A DNA stretch of 64,000 nt from Metaphire vulgaris (Eukaryota; Annelida; Clitellata; Crassiclitellata; Megascolecidae): positions 3,258,050-3,322,049 of the forward strand of contig CM030859.1 in assembly GCA_018105865.1 (NCBI GenBank), written 5' to 3'. Made by a program: the position numbers and the translations under genes. Of this stretch, positions 1 to 19,846 are shown piece by piece; the stretch's first letter is position 1, and each line of letters starts with the position of its first letter. The notes under the pieces were generated by a model. That model had not been told where the DNA came from. It did not search any database and saw only the letters and a list, made by a program, of their open reading frames with translations.

Positions 1-1854
1 ATGCACGATCCGCAAGTTCTGCTTACCTTCGCACTGTGTTGAAGATGCTTCTGCTGCGAAGATGACGAGCGTCTGGTATTAAGCATTCTGACCACTCGGT
101 GGGCTTGTTGAATGATAACCTTTTGGGTTAACACAACTATGGAAAGCCTTTCCCTCAACAAAGCACTACAGTGGTTTTCAACGCAGAGGAAATCTTACAA
201 ACCATTTCAAAATCAAGTTATTATAACTAGAACCGAGTCTAGACGCTTTTAAAGTCAAGGTTTAGTTGCCTGGATCGCTGTTTCTCTCAAATTTAAGTTA
301 ATTTTAACTTATAGCAAGAAACGATGATTTAATCTTACGGAGTAGGCCCACCGTGGACTGTGTGGTTGGTCTCAGCGTTGTTCGAACTTCGGCGCGCAGT
401 AGCCTATACGAAAACTTATTTAGCCGTCAACCGCTGTGTTCAGTAGCCTATAACGTAAACGTGACAAACTGACAATGAAGGCCTACTACAACCACCGAGT
501 GCATTTTTCCCGATTTCCGACGCTTTAGAATAGGGCGCAAAGTATGGCCAATCAGAACCTTCCTGTAATATGAATATTCATTACGCTTGCCGGTGCTGTC
601 GCATCTACTAAAGTTCCGGGTAGATCGACTCGGGCTAGACACTGTCACGGAAGATTGCAGTTTGCAGAGGCCAAGAGCTAGTATGTTGTACTTAAGTCTC
701 ACGAAATTAAATTTTCTGTTTAGATTCACCATTTGTTGTCTCTGCTGTGTTTGTGGTATCACAGTGAAAGATTCACTGCCAATCTTTCATTTTGTTTGAT
801 TGGTTTCATTAAAATTTTTTTGCATATTAACATTATTATTCAACACTGATTTTACCTTTTGCTATTAAACATCCTTCAAAATTAATGTATCTGCAGCAAC
901 AAAGGCACTGCAATTAACAACAAATATAACACGCGTACTCACTAAAGCTTAAGCTTATACATCTACAATAGTCTGCTTTAGAAGGAGAAGCAGCACTAGT
1001 AAAAACGAGACTTCAACTGCACTGGTCTCAACATGGCAGCAGTTAGAGGCTCACTTGGGATTAAGTAATCATTGAAGTCAAGCAGTGATGAATGCAGTTG
1101 ATACATGGATAAACCATCCTGGAATCCAACCAATCGTCGCTCTGGCAAATGGACAAAGGTGACAGCTTAAGCGGTTAAGGTTAAACATGTGTTTTGAAAA
1201 ACAATGGCAACATAATCCAGTTAAGTGGAATAAGCCATCCATATTGTTGCTTACCTGGAGACTAGAATTGGTGAGAAACCCAGCACTGAAGTATTTGACT
1301 ATCTTTCCCTCAATTAAACTAGCAATTAGGCCTACACTATTAGTTCAACAATAACAAGCTGTGTAAACATCAGCCTAGGTAATATTTACGGCTAGAGTTT
1401 CATATACTGTAATGAAGCCACAACAGATCATGTTAAAGAATTGAATGGTGATACACGCCTGCTTAAAAATAAATTTCACAATGATCATACACCAGCCATC
1501 ACCTGAAAAATCACATCAGCAAAGACTGTATTACAGCCAAAATAAAACACAAGTACACAGATATTGATGACCGAGAAGCATCACACAGATACACACAATA
1601 TTGCAATCAATAAGCCATTTCTATATCAGACCTTTGTTACGAAATAACAACAAAATTGCCCAAACAGCAACATGTTCAAGTATCATTGGCAGCTAGGTTT
1701 AAATTTTAAATATATTTTGGAGGGGGGCTGTATATTAGGCAGGGTTGGACCCTCACCCCAATTTCTTACATTGTGCATGGATGGTTTTATTGAGGATTAA
1801 AAATGCAAAACATCAATTGCAATTTGACAAAAGCCACAATTACGTGACTATACG
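1..1854. other. Intergenic stretch, no gene recognised
   Basis: AT-rich sequence with no ORF resembling a known protein. Short ORFs at 448-762 (-) and 587-799 (+) overlap on opposite strands and look like chance. A CCAAT motif (gccaatcag) lies near 547, but no gene can be tied to it. A short G run and AT-rich sequence near 1720-1745 look like repeat debris. Confidence 0.5.
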
Positions 1855-2107
1855 CAAACACTGTATATCTCAATGCCGGATTTGAAGTACCAGCGATTGA
1901 ATGTCTGCCTGCGTGTCTGTCTGTCTGTCTGCGTGTCTGTCTGTCTGACTTGCATTATAAATGGTGATATAGGCTACGCGGTTTTAAGTCGATCTAAAAA
2001 TAGTGAGCAGCCAGCGGGTTGCCGTGATTGGCTGGAGCCAATAGAAGGTTTCCTCTCCCTAAAGCTGCCTTTCCAGTTTCCACTCGACGTCATCATGCGT
2101 GGCAAGC

Positions 2108-2115
2108 TATTTATA
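2108..2115 (+). promoter_or_regulatory. TATA-like box in the left TIR, with CCAAT pair and CRE core upstream
   Basis: tatttata at 2108-2115 follows a gacgtca core (about 2087) and the attgg/ccaat pair (about 2027-2042). The mirror copy in the right arm is at 2612-2619. Together they form an inward-facing promoter-like unit in each arm. Motif-based inference only. Confidence 0.4.
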
Positions 2116-2322
2116 GATGTCAATGGTGGCAAGTTACCATGTTGACGGCGCGCGCGCTCCACTGCGCTAAACCGCATGCAGCTCAATATGCATACGGGCT
2201 TAAAAACAGCCACGCCCACGAACATTTGATGTGGCGCAAACTGTAATATGGGTGACGAGGAAGGTGTTGAGTTGTGTTGTTTGATGATGGTTACCGTAAC
2301 GGCAGCGTTAAAACGTGTTTCA

Positions 2323-2547
2323 TCAGATCAGAAGGAAAAGAAATCTCAGCGGAAAAGGAAGTTCTGGGTGAGACCGTGGATAAGGTGCAAAGAGAGTTGT
2401 CCGCAGATTTTCGGCAATCTCAAGCCACACTGTCGGTTTTTTCTCGCTATCTTTATACTCATCTGTATTTATATCCCATAATATCGGACGCTGAGCCACT
2501 TCTTTTAAAATATTTACGTCAAACTCACTCTTGTAAAAATTCGCCAT
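2323..2547 (-). CDS. Short MADF-domain-like protein inside the long-TIR element
   Basis: The 74-codon ORF starts MANFYKSEFDVNILKEV and continues with RPILWDINTDEYKD and VWLEIAENL. This matches the MADF signature: an N-terminal helix, then (R)PxLWD, then Y-K-D, then a W..IA..L helix. MADF domains are DNA-binding Myb/SANT-like modules of about 85 residues. Here the third helix (rWk.LR) is missing, and the frame runs into a proline-rich tail and a stop, so the domain is truncated, continues in an exon I cannot find, or is broken. The right arm's TATA-like element (about 2612-2619) lies about 65 bp upstream of this ATG, a sensible distance for transcription toward the loop. The + strand ORFs over the same bases are shadows. 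Confidence 0.5.
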   Translation of the reverse strand: MANFYKSEFDVNILKEVAQRPILWDINTDEYKDSEKKPTVWLEIAENLRTTLFAPYPRSHPELPFPLRFLFLLI

Positions 2548-3082
2548 TTTCACACGATTATCTGTTGACTGTTGCGCGCCGTCAACATGGTAACTTGCCA
2601 CCATTGACATCTATAAATAGCTTGCCACGCATGATGACGTCGAGTGGAAACTGGAAAGGCAGCTTTAGGGAGAGGAAACCTTCTATTGGCTCCAGCCAAT
2701 CACGGCAACCCGCTGGCTGCTCACTATTTTTAGATCGACTTAAAACCGCGTAGCCTATATCACCATTTATAATGCAAGTCAGACAGACAGACACGCAGAC
2801 AGACAGACAGACACGCAGGCAGACATTCAATCGCTGGTACTTCAAATCCGGCATTGAGATATACAGTGTTTGAGATATACAGTGTTACTGTAATTTGGCG
2901 GGCTTCGACCTTTGAACTGACTCCTGATTGGTTGAAAAGTAAAAATCACCGCGTCGACGGCTCAAAAGAATGTGCATCCACGCTCAGACGGCGGCTCAAC
3001 GTGTTGGTTTCACCCCCTCCCCAGTGTGCCCACGTTCGCAACCCGCGAGTGGAAACGTAGCCATTTGTAACCGGCTTATCAT

Positions 3083-3162
3083 TCAGGCGGTGGAGCGCGC
3101 GCGCCGTCAACATGGTGACTTGCCGCGTTGGCTTACCTCGAGTGGAAAGGCAGCTTTAAAGG
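3083..3162 (-). repeat. Third, partial copy of the long-TIR arm
   Basis: ggagcgcgcgcgccgtcaac at about 3094, followed by cgagtggaaaggcagcttta, repeats the inner end of the TIR at 2141-2160 in reverse complement with differences. It extends past the palindrome boundary into the left arm's inner flank. It is probably a relic of a related insertion. Confidence 0.55.
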
Positions 3163-3983
3163 GAATAGGGCCCTGCTTCCCAGGGTGGGATTTGTAGGGG
3201 GGGATGCCAGGGATTGTCCCCGTCACTGGTTTGTGATATCCCAGGAACTGGTTTACAATGTGTCATCCCAGGGTGGGATGTCTTTATCCCCGTCACTGGT
3301 CCAGTAGTTGTTCAGAGCAGTCAAAGTGAGACTGCGACGACAGGATCGACAGAGCTCTGAACGCTTTATAATTGGTGCGGCATAGTGCACGCGTGCCTGC
3401 CAGCGTCGTCATTAACAGAAAGACTTCGCGTGTAAGCGAAGGCGTCGAAGAGTATTTTTTCAAATTACAAATCTTCGCTATTTTGCTAAGCTGGACAGTT
3501 GCAGGGCTGCAGGCTGATATTGCAAGTTTGCTACTGCAACTAAATATATACAAGAATCACAGGATAGCAGCCTAATGTCTTGCTCAAAAATAGATTCTAA
3601 ATTTTAAAATTGTTTCAGCTTTGTATCATTTTTATGTGCTTTGCAAAACCTCAACATACTGGTTATCGCAAGTTTTTACTGAAGCCTGAATCCCCTGATC
3701 GGGAGCCGGGAATGTGTATAGGCCGACTCCTGAGTCCTGATGACTCTGAACGTAAACAAAGGCACCTCCCGGACGCTGATGTAAAACTTTTGAGATTTGT
3801 AGACTGTTTGCAAAATGTTGCTTAATGTGAGCATTCCCCCTCCTCCAATTCAAAGCACACCGGCCAAATAGGCCCATTTTATGAAATGAAAACAATAAAT
3901 AATATTGGCTACGTAAGCTGCAACTATATGACATTTAAGTGTCACCAGCGACGTTCTTTTACGACAAAATGCACCAAAATCGT

Positions 3984-4110
3984 TGGCGGCCGGGGCTCCG
4001 CCCCGGACCCCGCGGGGGGAGCTCACGACGCTCCCCCAGACCCCCTAGTCGTCAGACCCCACCTGCCACTCGGCTCCTCGCGCCTTCGGTGCTCGCTCGG
4101 CCCATCCCCC
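3984..4110. repeat. GC-rich interspersed repeat end
   Basis: A strongly GC-rich block (ggccggggctccgccccgga, then alternating C and G runs) in AT-rich surroundings. The palindromic core is of a type common at DNA-transposon ends. Family not identified. Confidence 0.35.
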
Positions 4111-4379
4111 CCACTGCTTTGCACATCAAATCCCACCCTGCTGCTTCCTGGTCCTACTCGAAAGCTATGTCACGTGGTGGCATTCTAAGTACCGCCTCCC
4201 ATCCAAAGTTTTTTGGTCATATTTCAGCAAACACTAAAGATATCAGCATGAAATTTGGCAATTACATCGGAAACGTTCCCATGTATATATGGCCTATAAA
4301 TTGTATTGAAATCGCTACACACGAGGCCGAGAAATTAAATATGATAAAGGGGCCAGTTTTTACTTGTTCACCCTGTATA

Positions 4380-4847
4380 CATGGGCGCTCACAGAAATTT
4401 TTCCAGGAGGGGCAAAACATAATGATCATGGCTATGCCGCATAAATTTTTCCAAGAGGGGCAAAACACATCTTAACACAATATGGTCACGGTTAATATTT
4501 TAGCAAGCTTTTCAAATTTCAATGGGAAATATTGGCATTTTTATTTTCTAGGAGGGGCAAGTCAGGGTTATTTCTAGGATTGTGAATTTTGGGGGTGTCG
4601 GGAAAATCTGGAGTGTCGGAATTTGGCAGTGTTTACAACAAAATCCGACGAGCAAAAAGTCGTATCCGAGGGAGGATGTGTGTGCATTACCATATTTTGG
4701 GATTTTTGGGGTGCCACATTAAAATTTTAGGGAGTGTTGACCTCAAATTGAGGAGGGTGTTGGGGTTGGGGGCGTTGGGGGTGTTGGGGGAGTAAAAATA
4801 TCCCTGGGGCAAGTGCCCCCTCTTGCCACAATGTGCGGGCGCCCATG
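4380..4847. mobile_element. hAT-like element (catgggcgc TIR), host of a nested insertion
   Basis: Begins catgggcgctc and ends gcgggcgcccatg, flanked by cctgtata on both sides (4372-4379 and 4848-4855, 8/8). An 8-bp target duplication is typical of hAT. Diverged relatives occur at about 19066-19215 (inverse orientation) and 25855-26100, sharing aggaggggcaa and gaaatttttcc blocks. A second hAT-like MITE is inserted at 4563-4806. Confidence 0.8.
4563..4806. mobile_element. hAT-like MITE (cagggttatttctagg), nested
   Basis: Terminal motifs cagggttatttctagg and aaaaatatccctg. The flanks gggcaagt (4555-4562) and gggcaagt (4807-4814) match 8/8. It sits inside the 4380-4847 element and is therefore the younger insertion. 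Confidence 0.85.
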
Positions 4848-4966
4848 CCTGTATATAGCTTAATCCATACACTCGTTGTCCGTACGTCGACAGATTACAG
4901 ACGTAACAACCATTGCTTGGACATTGCTAGAATACATATCTACTTATATATTTCATACGTGTTGTC

Positions 4967-5060
4967 TTAGCTCAAAGGTGGGCAACCAACGGCCCGCAGG
5001 CCGCATGCGGCCCGCGAGAATGTTTAATGCGGCCCGTCGGCCCTTCACACTCTTCGTATT
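4967..5060. repeat. One end of a hAT-like element (ggtgggcaacc type)
   Basis: ctcaaaggtgggcaaccaac followed by repeated gcggcccg motifs resembles the 5' ends of Charlie/hAT elements. The other end was not found. Confidence 0.45.
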
Positions 5061-5349
5061 TTTTAAATTTGAGAAATTAGGAAAAATTCACCGAATAAAA
5101 TTTTTAACATTTTCATCGCATAATGTGTGGCAATTTTGATAGAAATATATTCAGGAACTTTTAAGAAATCACAGTTTTCCTGCTGTGGTATTTTTTTCGT
5201 AGACACCCTGTACATACAGGTGAAATAGATGCACAAGGAGCACAGGGAAGACAGAAAATAAAATGCACATAATTATAGCCTGTAAAAACTGGCGATGACC
5301 TTTTTTGCTTGTGTCAAACAACTTTTCATGACGTTGGAGGAGTAGGCCT

Positions 5350-6278
5350 TAGGGATGTGCGGGTATACCCGTACCCGCGGGTATACCCTACCCGTACCCG
5401 TACCCGCGGGTACGGGTAGGGTAGGGTACACATTTTACGGGTACGGGTCGGGTACGGGTACAGCGCTACGGGTACGGGTATAGCGGCTACGGGTACGGGT
5501 ATACCCGTTTTACCCGAAAAGTTATATTTTCATTTCTCACTACTATAGCAAATTAGCAATGCAATAATAGAAAAATAATATTGAGTAAAGTGTATTAGTA
5601 TAACTTGTACATCGCGTTCAGTTTGTCAGACAGCATGCATTTTACTTACTGAAAACATAAAGGAAATACAGATGACGTAATCTGACATCTTCAGTAATAA
5701 ATCTATAATCATAATGGCGTCCTCTGACTCCTCCAAGGACTCTTTGACCGAGAAAGTTCTTCTGGTAAAGTTTTGTAGTTTAACTTGAGCTCTAATGCCT
5801 GCTCATAGATAAATGATATCTACTAAATATTTTAAACAAGCCCATTCATGTCGGCTTAGGCTAGCTGACTGATTATCCTGATTTCTAAGTACTAGATCTG
5901 TCCTAATCTAAACATGCGTGCTATTTACAATGAATAGTTATCCCAATTTCGTAGCCCCAATTTCACTGTTGCCTATCTATAGTCTCTAGGAACGGATACG
6001 GGTTCACGAGTCCATGTACAGGTCCTTGTAGTACTTGTACCCGTAAACGCACCCGCGGGTACGGGTCCAAAATTCCAAATCCAAAAAACTCCAAATTCCA
6101 ACCAAAGTCGGTTACGGGTACGGGTACGGGTACGGGTACGGGTACGGGTACGGGTACACAGCTTACGGGTACGGGTCGGGTACGGGTATAGCGCTAGCGG
6201 GTACGGGTAGGGTAGGGTAAAAAAGTTTTTCCACGGGTACGGGTAGGGTATGCATTTTGCTGTACCCGCACATCTCTA
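5350..6278. mobile_element. 929-bp hAT-like element with GGGTAC-repeat ends
   Basis: TIRs tagggatgtgcggg and cccgcacatctcta. Flanking 8-mers gtaggcct (5342-5349) and ctaggcct (6279-6286) match 7/8. About 150 bp at the left end and 270 bp at the right end consist of gggtac/gtaccc hexamer arrays. Between them is AT-rich sequence with a possible start (atg at 5714, MASSDSSKDSLTEKVLL, then gtaaag resembling a donor). That could be a transposase 5' remnant, but this is speculative. Confidence 0.75.
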
Positions 6279-6448
6279 CTAGGCCTACATCAAGTGTAAA
6301 AAAGCGGAAATGGCCTCTTTTGGTTGTCAGGCTTTTAACGACGTTTACCAGGTCGCTATAACCCTTATGCATTATTTCTAGACTGAAATACTTTATTTCT
6401 AATCTTCTAAAAGCTACAAGATATTTTATATTTTCTTAATATCTGGCG

Positions 6449-6503
6449 TTCGGCGGCCCACCGGGAATTTCCCGGTGTCCCGGCGGTCCAGTCCAAGCCT
6501 GAA
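6449..6503. repeat. Right end of a DNA transposon (…ggtccagtccaagcctg)
   Basis: Contains the palindromic core cgggaatttcccg and ends ccagtccaagcctg, a hAT-like terminus (caggcttggactgg in reverse). No matching left end was found. Confidence 0.35.
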
Positions 6504-6591
6504 GGTAGCCCTCGCACAACTTTAAAAGATCTTCACAAATAGGCCTGCACATGTATATTTCAACAACAACGCGGCTTAGAATTCTTCAAAG

Positions 6592-6873
6592 CAGTGCTTC
6601 TCAGAGTCAGACTCCTTTGTCTCGCAGACCACTTTTGAAGATCAAAACTTTCTCACGGACCACCTGAGAAAAATCATGCAACTGACAAACCCAAAAACTT
6701 TAAACTTATGCGCAACATACTAAAATTCTTGACAAGCAAAAATACTTATCGCAACTTACTGAAATAGGCCTACGTCTAATTTTTACTAACCTTTTTTCAG
6801 AATCTGCCGCGGACCACTAGACACCCTCTCGCGGACCACTTTTGGTCCGCGGACCACGGATTGAGAACCGCTG
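6592..6873. mobile_element. hAT-like MITE (cagtgcttctca … ttgagaaccgctg)
   Basis: Termini resemble the SPIN/Charlie group (cagcggttctcaa). Perfect 8-bp duplication cttcaaag at 6584-6591 and 6874-6881. Internal gcggaccac motifs lie near both ends. Confidence 0.87.
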
Positions 6874-7433
6874 CTTCAAAGCTACTTGCGCAGTTGCGGG
6901 CAGTTCTGATGTAAGGATAGGAAACTTGACTGTTAATATGGACGCTGACAAAAACAACAGAAAGAAAACTGGACGCTTCAGGCCCGGGATATATAATTAT
7001 GGTCTCTCATACGCATGCAAAAATTTAATGGACAGAAAAAAACCAACGAGGAAGTACTAAAAGCATTTGATTTAAAAATTGTTAGCAACCATAAGAAAGC
7101 ACGAAACTGAATGTTTCGGTCTTCTAATAGGAAAGGACATGTCGGAAAATCTAGTATAACAGGGAAAATAGAGGGAACGGAGCATGAGGAGGACAAAAAG
7201 TATAGAAACAGTCCAAGAGAAGTGACAGGAACTGAAGACAGCATCGAACTGATAAGAATTATAGCCAGAAACAGAGAAGAGTGAAAATCCATGGCCGCCG
7301 ACGTGGCAAAACAAGGCATGTGAAGAAAAAAGCCTAACCAGACTTTCCTGGCCTAATGCACCAATCTTGATATACTTCAGAATTAATTTATTACTTACTT
7401 GCGTGCGAAAGTACATTCGTTTCGCTGTCGCTT

Positions 7434-7497
7434 ATTGGACGATCTTGAAATGTAAAGTGCGTTTCCATTGGTCTGTTTGATGGCCACCATTTTCAAA
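7434..7497 (+). promoter_or_regulatory. Putative MELK promoter: two CCAAT boxes plus CHR-like element
   Basis: Inverted CCAAT boxes (attgg) start at 7434 and 7467, 33 bp apart, followed at 7492-7497 by ttcaaa, the reverse complement of the CHR consensus TTTGAA. NF-Y sites at about this spacing plus a CHR are the hallmark of G2/M genes bound by DREAM/B-MYB complexes, and vertebrate MELK is such a gene. The cluster is about 1.15 kb upstream of the MELK start codon. The link to MELK and the start of transcription are inferred. Confidence 0.5.
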
Positions 7498-7591
7498 AGT
7501 TGTGAATTTAATTCGATTCGAAAGATAAATAATTTAAATGAATATTATATTTAGAGTACATTTGCTGATTTTAATCTTTAGATTTTAAACA
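7498..7591 (+). other. Possible noncoding first exon of MELK
   Basis: Bounded on the left by the promoter-like cluster and on the right by a reasonable donor (aaacag|gtacat, gt at 7592). The acceptor of the next exon is tttcag at 8617. No direct evidence; transcription start not determined. Confidence 0.25.
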
Positions 7592-7839
7592 GGTACATAT
7601 GCTTCTTGGTATATATGTTGCTGAATAAGCAAGATTTAAATTGGATTTTTAACGCATTCCCATGCTGATCATGTTTGATCTATCATTTCAAAATTTTATA
7701 GCTCATTGTTCATTGCAAGAGATATTTTAATTTTATTACGACGCAATTTTCTCTGCCGATACTTGACGCGACACTCACATATGCCATATAAATAATCATA
7801 TTGTGGCATGTTAAAATGGCGGTAATTATCATGGGCATC

Positions 7840-8395
7840 CATCCACTGTCTACATCATGGTTAAATGACAAAGCCTTAAAGCTGAAGGGTACACGTTGTT
7901 TATTTTTTTCTAAATCTTATAACTCACTTCATACATCAAAACCAGTCTACCTACGAAATCAGATAATCCCACCCACAACGTCCTCGACCCATACGATCTT
8001 CCTCTCATGTCACTCTCCTTCGTCCTCTGAATCAATCATCTCTCAAACTTTGCAACCGTAATTTTTCATATGCTGCACCAGTACTTTTGAACTCAATTTC
8101 AGCATCCCTCCACTGTCTACACCATGGTTAAATGACAAATGCTGAGTCACAATTCCCTTCCCTTCTTGCAACATCTCTTCGAGTTTTTCTTTCTAAGCTC
8201 AAAACATTTCTCTTCAAAAAATTATTTCCTCCATAGCTGTGACGTCCCAACACAATGACCTTCTCGATGAATGACCCCCACCTTTGGTTATAGCTACTTC
8301 ATACTATGTTTAAGTGCATAGGAATAAGGAGCTACTGTGCTGCTGCTTTTGAAAGCACTATAGAGATTCATGAGATTTTGCTTACTTATATGGCT
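7840..8395 (+). mobile_element. 3' end of a LINE (CR1/L2-like) with ttactt tail
   Basis: Translated fragments such as SPSSSESIISQTLQP, then apvllNSISASLH-like and fFLKLKTFLFKK-like segments in shifting frames, match the C-terminal tail of many CR1/L2-type reverse transcriptases. The 3' UTR ends with gcactatagagattcatgag and attttgcttactta. The same terminus recurs at 11820-11850, 29210-29250, 30085-30115 (-), 33235-33270, 54246-54300 (-) and 60727-60765. It is truncated and frameshifted. Confidence 0.6.
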
Positions 8396-8642
8396 TTCGA
8401 GTTTAACCAAACAGTTGCATTTAACTATTGCTTGCTTCAGGTGATTTCTATATTAGTTGAAGGCATTGAAAATGGATGTTAAAACAGTGGAAAATATGCC
8501 TTAGCTGCATAAGCATACCGTGTTATGTTTAGCGATGACACAATGAGACCATTACTGGTAGGCTGTTGGCTGAATGAAGTTTGTGTTTGTTTCTTATTTA
8601 TATATTTTAAATTTCAGATATACTTAAGAACTTGGTGCAGAA

Positions 8643-18028
<9,386 letters not shown>

Positions 18029-18806
18029 AGTGTAATTTGCATCAGGTACAGAGATTAATGCCACTTTAATTCATTCTGAAATCTAAACATAATTACCAGT
18101 ACATGTATTGCTTTACTGAGTTTTTTTATTTGTATACATAGACAATACACACTCACGCATATCTATAGACATGATTTGTTAATTAAAGATATGTTAGCCT
18201 GCTAATTTAATTTTCTGACCCCCTTATTCTGGCATTAATTACCCTAGGCACACCCATGTTGGAAGGCAGGTTTAGGCACTGATTTAACCCCTTTACTGAC
18301 CATTTATTTGCAACGTAATGTAAAATGGACGCATATGTGCATCACGGCCGGTAAAGGGGTTAAAATGCTGGAATATCCGTTTTGGGCTATTTGTGTGAAG
18401 CTGGAAATGGGGCGTGAATTTCTTCAAATGTTTTTATGAATTCGCTATTTTTCTCTCACCAAGTGACTGAACGTGTGAGATATGGTCTGGTTTCTTTAAA
18501 ACCAGTCGGGTTTAATTAATTTTTTTGCTTTAAACTGTTCGTTCTGTTGTTTTAGATGAAATGCTTCGACCACAGATCAATTTTTGTTTCCAGGAAGAAA
18601 TTTCTATGGGGACCATTCAGACTCCTATCAGTTTGTTAAGTGACATTCTCGAGATATATAATATGGTAACATTCTTGTGCCTTTTTCTGCCAACAGAGGC
18701 TGATCTGAAATATACAGTATAATATTAGTAGTTGATATTTCAATCCATTTTGTCAGTATCCAGGTCACTGCTTAGTGATACTTTCTTGTTGGCAAGGGAA
18801 TTTTGT
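18029..18806. other. MELK 3' flank
   Basis: Presumed 3' UTR and downstream DNA. No canonical AATAAA was noted close to the stop; an attaaa variant lies near 18182 and caataaata near 18985. No other gene seen. Confidence 0.35.
18284..18363. mobile_element. 80-bp piggyBac-like MITE
   Basis: TTAA-cccctttactg … cggtaaagggg-TTAA; shares the core taatgtaaaatggacg. Confidence 0.73.
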
Positions 18807-18887
18807 TTAACCCCTTGGCTGGGTGCCCCGAGTAACGCTCGTCCATTTTACATTGAGTTACAAGTAGTTGCCCAGTTAAGGGGTTAA
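18807..18887 (-). mobile_element. 80-bp piggyBac-like MITE, reverse orientation
   Basis: TTAA-ccccttggctggg … cccagttaagggg-TTAA, core in reverse (gtccattttacattgagtta). Confidence 0.73.
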
Positions 18888-19065
18888 CAGATGTTTTGAT
18901 TACTTGTATTTGCTTTCAGAAGACTGTTTGAGATGTATTGATTTAGTTGACTGTATCAAACACTGCTAAATATTTAAACGCTAGCAATAAATACTAAACT
19001 ATTATGTGTGTTATTGCATGTGCCAATGAGTCTGTTGATTTTATTTAAAATGAAGCTCCGTTATG

Positions 19066-19215
19066 GGTGCCCTCACATTAGGGCAAGAAGGGGCACTTGC
19101 CCCCACTGGAAAATGCAAATACCAATATTTCACAGTGAAATTTGAAAACCTTGCTAAAATATTAACCATTGTTTTAACTGTGTTTTGCCCCTCCTGGAAA
19201 AATTTCTGTGGGTGC
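19066..19215. mobile_element. catgggcgc-family hAT-like element, diverged
   Basis: gggtgccctcacattagggc … ttgcccctcctggaaaaatt, reverse of the family at 4380-4847. Ends degraded. Confidence 0.55.
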
Positions 19216-19621
19216 CACTGAGCCCCATGATGTTGATTTTACATAATGCGTAATATTAAACATAATGCGTAATATTAAACGTTAAAAATTGGAATTATTC
19301 TGTGACTTTTTGTATTTTAATATTTCTGATCTGTAGCTGTGTGAGAGTTACTGGTAACTTCTAAAAGAGATAATGATTGAACCTGTTGAAGTTGATCGCA
19401 TTTTAAGTGGGAGCACCATGAATGGCGACCATCTAGTATCTCTAGCATACTAATAATTGTCAGATGAACATGCGAAAATGCTAAATGGTACAAAAATTTC
19501 CAATTTTATTTTTAAAATTTGCCTGTTTGTTCATTTCTGTGGTGAGGTTTCCCTGTTATGCATAATTATTTTAAAGGTTCTACAACAGCACAAAAAGTTT
19601 GATTTCTTCAATGGTCGAGAA

Positions 19622-19846
19622 CAGGGCCGCCGAGAGAAATTTTGGGCTCTAAGCAGAGCAGTCACGGGCCCCTAGAGAGTTTAAGTGGTGATGACCTTTT
19701 TTTTCTTGTCAGTCTTTTCAGGAGGGAGTTAAAGCCATGGATGGGCTCCCAACTACCTTCAGCGTCTTCAACCCTAAACCTACCCTAACTATGGACCCGC
19801 CAGGCCCCTGGGTATTGGCCCCTGCTCCCCGCTTTCTTTGGCCTCA
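19622..19846. mobile_element. hAT-like MITE (cagggccgccgagagaa)
   Basis: Left end cagggccgccgagagaaa; right end degenerate (ctttggcctca). Flanks gtcgagaa and gtcaagaa match 7/8. Related right end at 35869-35885. Confidence 0.55.

Larger units (their letters stand above)
1855..2872 (-). mobile_element. DNA transposon with 299-bp perfect-looking TIRs and a MADF-like ORF
   Basis: The arms 1855-2153 and 2574-2872 are equal in length (299 bp) and read as exact reverse complements wherever I compared them; both translate to the same 90-residue peptide. The loop is 420 bp. Each arm contains an inverted CCAAT pair (attgg/ccaat about 16 bp apart), a gacgtca CRE-like core and a TATA-like tatttata, all reading inward. 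In the loop, on the minus strand, an ATG at 2547 opens a MADF-like ORF. Target duplications were not resolved. MADF/Myb-like proteins accompany PIF/Harbinger transposases, so a Harbinger-related nonautonomous element is my best guess, but this is inference. Near identity of the arms implies recent origin or gene conversion. Confidence 0.75.

Noticed and set aside
1873..2145. 90-residue ORF, repeated at 2582-2854 (-)
   Set aside because: Both are the same TIR sequence in opposite orientation, starting in a CTGT repeat. It is a terminal repeat, not a gene pair.
2274..2753. 159-codon + strand ORF across the long-TIR element
   Set aside because: It reads through the complement of the right arm and the MADF-like ORF; its composition has no protein-like conservation. 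The minus-strand MADF match explains the region better.
5350..6270. Interstitial telomere
   Set aside because: The repeat is gggtac/gtaccc, not ttaggg, and it sits inside TIRs with an 8-bp duplication.
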